From NCBI GenBank assembly GCA_029856635.1, contig JAHKLH010000060.1, positions 1-8,737 on the forward strand: a stretch of DNA of 8,737 bases, written 5' to 3'. Below are positions 6,176 to 8,737 of the stretch, in pieces. The DNA comes from Candidatus Njordarchaeota archaeon. Its GTDB lineage: Archaea; Asgardarchaeota; Njordarchaeia; Njordarchaeales; JAHKLH01. Each line of letters opens with the position of its first letter. The stretch's first letter is position 1. The notes under the pieces were generated by a model, which did no database searches, was not told the DNA's origin, and worked only from the letters and a program-made list of their open reading frames with translations. The position numbers and the translations under genes are program-made.

Positions 6176-6961
6176 ATGCACTTTTGTTTTTGGATGTTAG
6201 AATTTTACAAGATGATGAGAATGACTACTGTTAAATATCAGATAATCAATTTTCAACTTAAAGACCTTGTAACATTAGTTCGCTTAGCATTTGTTATATC
6301 TTCTGAACTTGAGACAAATGTATTACCGATAATCGCTATACCATCAAATTCAAAATGGAAATACTTGGTTTCTGTCCTCTACGGTCTCAGGCGTTCGAAG
6401 CAGATTCTTCTTAATTTTTTTGTTTTGTCTGATGAAGAGCCTAAAAATTTCGTTAGAATTAATGATGCCCCTAAGGAGGAAGTGGAATTAAGAAACGACT
6501 TAAAGGAACCCGTAGGCGCGTATATTCCAATAATAAGAGTTTCCGATTTTCCGTCTTTTCTGATTGAAGGTGGATATCAAAAGAAGTGGCCAGATCTTGA
6601 TTACGAGGTTATTGTTGAGAAATTTAGTGAGAAACAGCTGATATATGCGCTGAAATCCAAGACACTTTCGGATTTAATTCGAATAACAATTGAACAGAAC
6701 AATCGTATTTCCGCAATTTTTTACATGCCACAGTCAGAACTCTGGTTTACAATCGCTGGAGAGTACGAATTAGGTGATGAAACAAAACTTTTTATACACT
6801 ATTGGAGAGGAAAAATGAATCTAACTGGAAATTATGTTACAATAGATGATCATGGAAATCCAATTTTTCATCTGGGAAAGCTTGAGCCGCTATACAGTTA
6901 TGCCGCGTTTATTCCAATTAAAAAAGTAGAACCTGACAGATTTTTAGAGGTGTTTTCATGA
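6176..6961 (+). CDS. Protein of unknown function, coupled to the ArcS-motif gene
   Basis: I do not recognise this protein. The longest reading has 261 residues, but the start is uncertain: in-frame ATGs at 6194, 6212, 6215 and 6221 give shorter forms. The opening MHFCFWMLEFYKMMRM looks less protein-like than what follows MTTVKYQ (6221). The sequence alternates hydrophobic beta-like stretches (NVLPIIAIP, GAYIPIIRV, AIFYMP, LWFTIAGEYELG) with charged helices. It ends in a beta-rich segment containing IHYWRGKMNLTGNYVTIDDHGNP. No signal peptide, clear membrane span, Cys cluster or nucleotide-binding motif is seen past residue 16. Its TGA overlaps the next gene's ATG (ATGA at 6958-6961), so the two are probably co-translated and may act together, perhaps in base modification. 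That link rests on position alone. Confidence 0.75.
   Translation: MHFCFWMLEFYKMMRMTTVKYQIINFQLKDLVTLVRLAFVISSELETNVLPIIAIPSNSKWKYLVSVLYGLRRSKQILLNFFVLSDEEPKNFVRINDAPKEEVELRNDLKEPVGAYIPIIRVSDFPSFLIEGGYQKKWPDLDYEVIVEKFSEKQLIYALKSKTLSDLIRITIEQNNRISAIFYMPQSELWFTIAGEYELGDETKLFIHYWRGKMNLTGNYVTIDDHGNPIFHLGKLEPLYSYAAFIPIKKVEPDRFLEVFS
6947..6952 (+). promoter_or_regulatory. Strong Shine-Dalgarno GAGGTG of the ArcS-motif gene
   Basis: GAGGTG lies 5 bases before ATG 6958, inside the end of the upstream gene. It fixes the start of the ArcS-motif gene. Confidence 0.7.
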
Positions 6962-7632
6962 AAATAAGTTTAAAGCAAGCATTGAAAATAAATCCGAAAC
7001 TTAATCCTAAACTATTTCTCCCCACACCAGAAGCAGTTTTAAGAGCCATAGAAGAGCCCCCGATTAAGGATTGGCTTAATTTTATTGCAAATGAATATGT
7101 TCTCCTTCGCAAAGTATCTCTGTTATTACTTGTTCCATGCAGTGCATATAAGCCCTACTCAGAAGCAAGGGATGAATTATATCGACGGCTAATTTATGAA
7201 ATAAAGCCAAAATTGAAAGATGCTCACATGATAACAGTTTCAATCCCCTTAGCACTTGAACCAGAAGAATATTGGAATTTCCAATGGCGCGGATATAACT
7301 TGATTTATGATTGTCCTTTCTTTCCAGGATCTGAAAAACTTGGATTCAAATGGGAAGGACCGGCAGCTGAAGAAGTCACTAAGAAACTTAGAAAAGTCAT
7401 AGAGTCCTTTTGGAAGCGAAATAAGGATTATTTTGAGCATTCTATTGCATTCTTAGTTCCATCATCACCAGATAGACCACTTGTAGAGGAATCTGTTGAT
7501 GAGATTGTTCCAGATTTTGATCCTCCAACAGTCAAGAATCCAAGTTATGACAATAATGCGAGTGAGGTTTATTGCTATCCAAGTGTGTGGAAAGCGTTTC
7601 TTGAAGCTATCAAATCATGGTTACATACGTAA
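6958..7632 (+). CDS. ArcS-motif (DUF5591-like) protein
   Basis: A 224-residue protein whose core LLLLVPCSAYKPYSEAR (55-71) matches the PCSxxKPYSxS signature of archaeosine synthase ArcS, the enzyme acting on preQ0 in tRNA. The following TVSIPLALEPEEYW (93-106) and YNLIYDCP (113-120) resemble the stretch after that motif in ArcS. Differences are clear. The Ser-His that normally ends the motif (SxSH) is replaced by ARDE. The protein has no TGT-like domain in front and no PUA domain behind, so only the core is present. It could be a stand-alone ArcS-core subunit or a relative working on another substrate. Start is secure: GAGGTG upstream and an ATGA overlap with the unknown gene. It converges on the TGT-like gene across a 62-base gap, which supports a shared role in 7-deazaguanine modification by position only. 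Confidence 0.75.
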   Translation: MKISLKQALKINPKLNPKLFLPTPEAVLRAIEEPPIKDWLNFIANEYVLLRKVSLLLLVPCSAYKPYSEARDELYRRLIYEIKPKLKDAHMITVSIPLALEPEEYWNFQWRGYNLIYDCPFFPGSEKLGFKWEGPAAEEVTKKLRKVIESFWKRNKDYFEHSIAFLVPSSPDRPLVEESVDEIVPDFDPPTVKNPSYDNNASEVYCYPSVWKAFLEAIKSWLHT

Positions 7633-7636
7633 GATA

Positions 7637-7641
7637 TTTTT
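7637..7641 (+). terminator. Weak U-tract after the ArcS-motif gene
   Basis: Five T residues directly after the TAA stop. Archaeal terminators are often simple T-tracts, but this one is short. The rest of the 62-base convergent gap shows no clear hairpin. Confidence 0.2.
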
Positions 7642-7694
7642 CAGCTAGAATGAGAAACTATTGATAAAGAGTAAATAACTCCTAAGAATAGGTG

Positions 7695-8636
7695 CTATTT
7701 AAGCCTAAAGAATTGCGGAAGTGGTGAAAACATGGATATTGTTCTTGGTTTTTCTAGGAACCCCTTAAGAATTCCCTTGATAGTTCTAAAACGTATTAAA
7801 GAAACTAGTTCATTTGTTGTTTTCTTATTCATCTCTCGTACGAAATTTAAGAGGTTCCATGCATTATGAAGGGCACGTGCTCGTAGTCCTCTAATCCCAT
7901 TCTTTTTAATATCATTACCAAATACCTTGCATGCAGGGCAGTTGCAAACGAAGCCGGAAGGAAGATCTGGATTCTTTCCATTATTTTTCAGTTTTACAGA
8001 ATATGCCTTTGACCCAACACGAATAAGTCCGTATGCGGCGTCAATGATCCAAGAACTAGTATCAAATGATGTTACATCAAGCACTTTGAGAATTGGAATC
8101 ATATGATAACCACCAACACCAAGTACATGAATCTTGCATCCAAAGAGCTCTTTTATGTACATCACAAACTCGATAACATCTCGAATTTTATTTCGTTTCA
8201 GTGGTACGCGGAAATACGGCACTAAACCACCTATTGCAATGTAATCAGAATCAATTAATGCAAGAAGTTCGTCTATTTCTTTTATAGTCCAGTTAGGGTG
8301 AATTACTGGAATACAGTTTTCTGGACGAGGATTACTTTTTAGATATTCCTTGTACCATTCTAAGGAGATTCTCCGACATTTAGGATTATCTGGCATTATG
8401 GCAAAATCTGGATTATACTTAGCTTGCCATTTAGCTACTCGTTTTGGATCGAGTTTAAGACCATTATTTAAAACTTGAAAACCCCCAGAATCTACCCAAA
8501 GTTCGCCATTATAATCAATTATAGGAAAATCATGTTTCTTGGCATCAATGATATTGATCATTATTGCCGGTACCTCGAAGTATTTCCAAGGTTGTGGATT
8601 CCCGCGACCAAATGAATAGCCTAGAATAACTTTCAT
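7695..8636 (-). CDS. Compact TGT-like 7-deazaguanine transglycosylase
   Basis: A 313-residue member of the tRNA-guanine transglycosylase superfamily, predicted to swap guanine for a 7-deazaguanine base such as preQ0. Motifs in order: WVDSGGFQ (47-54) with D49 as base-binding Asp; DYIAIGGLVP (131-140), the TGT IGG block; HVLGVGGYH (170-178); SFDTSSW (190-196) with D192 in the nucleophile position; and zinc ligands C231, C233, C236 (CNCPAC) with H257 in LHNAWNLL. Both catalytic-type Asp residues are kept, unlike ArcS, so activity is likely. At 313 residues it lacks the C1/C2/PUA regions used by archaeal TGT to reach G15 of tRNA. The SFDTSSWIIDAAYG block is unlike standard TGT and could suit a DpdA-type DNA transglycosylase, or a TGT needing a separate partner. 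ATG 8636 has AGGGA upstream. Stop is TAG. Confidence 0.85.
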   Translation of the reverse strand: MKVILGYSFGRGNPQPWKYFEVPAIMINIIDAKKHDFPIIDYNGELWVDSGGFQVLNNGLKLDPKRVAKWQAKYNPDFAIMPDNPKCRRISLEWYKEYLKSNPRPENCIPVIHPNWTIKEIDELLALIDSDYIAIGGLVPYFRVPLKRNKIRDVIEFVMYIKELFGCKIHVLGVGGYHMIPILKVLDVTSFDTSSWIIDAAYGLIRVGSKAYSVKLKNNGKNPDLPSGFVCNCPACKVFGNDIKKNGIRGLRARALHNAWNLLNFVREMNKKTTNELVSLIRFRTIKGILKGFLEKPRTISMFSPLPQFFRLK

Positions 8637-8640
8637 AATA

Positions 8641-8675
8641 GTCCCTATTGATTGTTTTCCCTAAATTAATTTTTA
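8641..8675 (-). promoter_or_regulatory. Probable promoter and Shine-Dalgarno of the TGT-like gene
   Basis: On the minus strand, an AT-rich stretch at about 8662-8675 (TAAAAATTAATTTA) is a TATA-like candidate, and AGGGAC at 8641-8646 is a possible ribosome-binding site before ATG 8636. Both assignments are by eye. Confidence 0.35.
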
Positions 8676-8737
8676 TTTTCAGTAATCTCTGGGTTTTATG
8701 AAAATATGAAGTAGATGACATCGGGGAAGGTTGTGGG
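8676..8737. other. Right-edge remnant without an assignable gene
   Basis: The last 62 bases hold no gene that can be supported. A short open stretch exists on each strand (plus from ATG 8715; minus ending at a TAA at 8696-8698), but neither is long enough to judge. Confidence 0.3.

Noticed and set aside
8676..8737. Possible gene start (ATG 8715) or gene end (minus TAA) at the right edge
   Set aside because: Too few codons on either strand to support a call.

Overview
The window is archaeal, AT-rich DNA. The genes point that way: a short-form phosphosugar mutase with an archaeal-type N-terminus, an agmatinase-family ureohydrolase, a RadB-sized RecA-fold ATPase, a TGT-like protein, and a protein carrying the PCSxxKPYS signature of archaeosine synthase (ArcS). 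Start sites carry GGTG/GAGGTG Shine-Dalgarno sequences, and upstream regions hold TTTAAA-like boxes. The lineage cannot be fixed from the sequence alone; a TACK-type archaeon (Thermoproteota/Bathyarchaeia-like) is only a guess.

Layout. Positions 1-2405 (minus) hold most of a glycoside hydrolase family 2 enzyme that runs off the left edge. Its TIM-barrel catalytic domain is interrupted by about 120 hydrophobic residues with roughly four membrane segments, placed between the two catalytic glutamates. Divergent from it, 2466-2939 (plus) encodes a small HExxE-containing protein broken by one in-frame TAG. It ends tail-to-tail with, and slightly overlapping, a phosphoglucomutase/phosphomannomutase gene (2934-4289, minus). 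Upstream on the same strand come a ureohydrolase (4411-5337) and a RecA/RadB-like ATPase with a non-canonical Walker A motif (5404-6117).

From 6118 the direction flips. An unrecognised gene (6176-6961) overlaps by ATGA with the ArcS-motif gene (6958-7632), so these two form a translationally coupled pair. Convergent to them is a compact TGT-like gene (7695-8636, minus). It keeps DSGGFQ, a nucleophile-type Asp and the CxCxxC...H zinc site, but has no PUA region.

The last three genes may form a 7-deazaguanine (preQ0/archaeosine-type) nucleic-acid modification module. The separate TGT-like and ArcS-motif proteins resemble the parts that are fused in ArcS, but the TGT-like protein could also be a DpdA-type DNA transglycosylase. 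No RNA gene, CRISPR array, insertion sequence or integrase was found, and no gene-free stretch exceeds about 120 bases.
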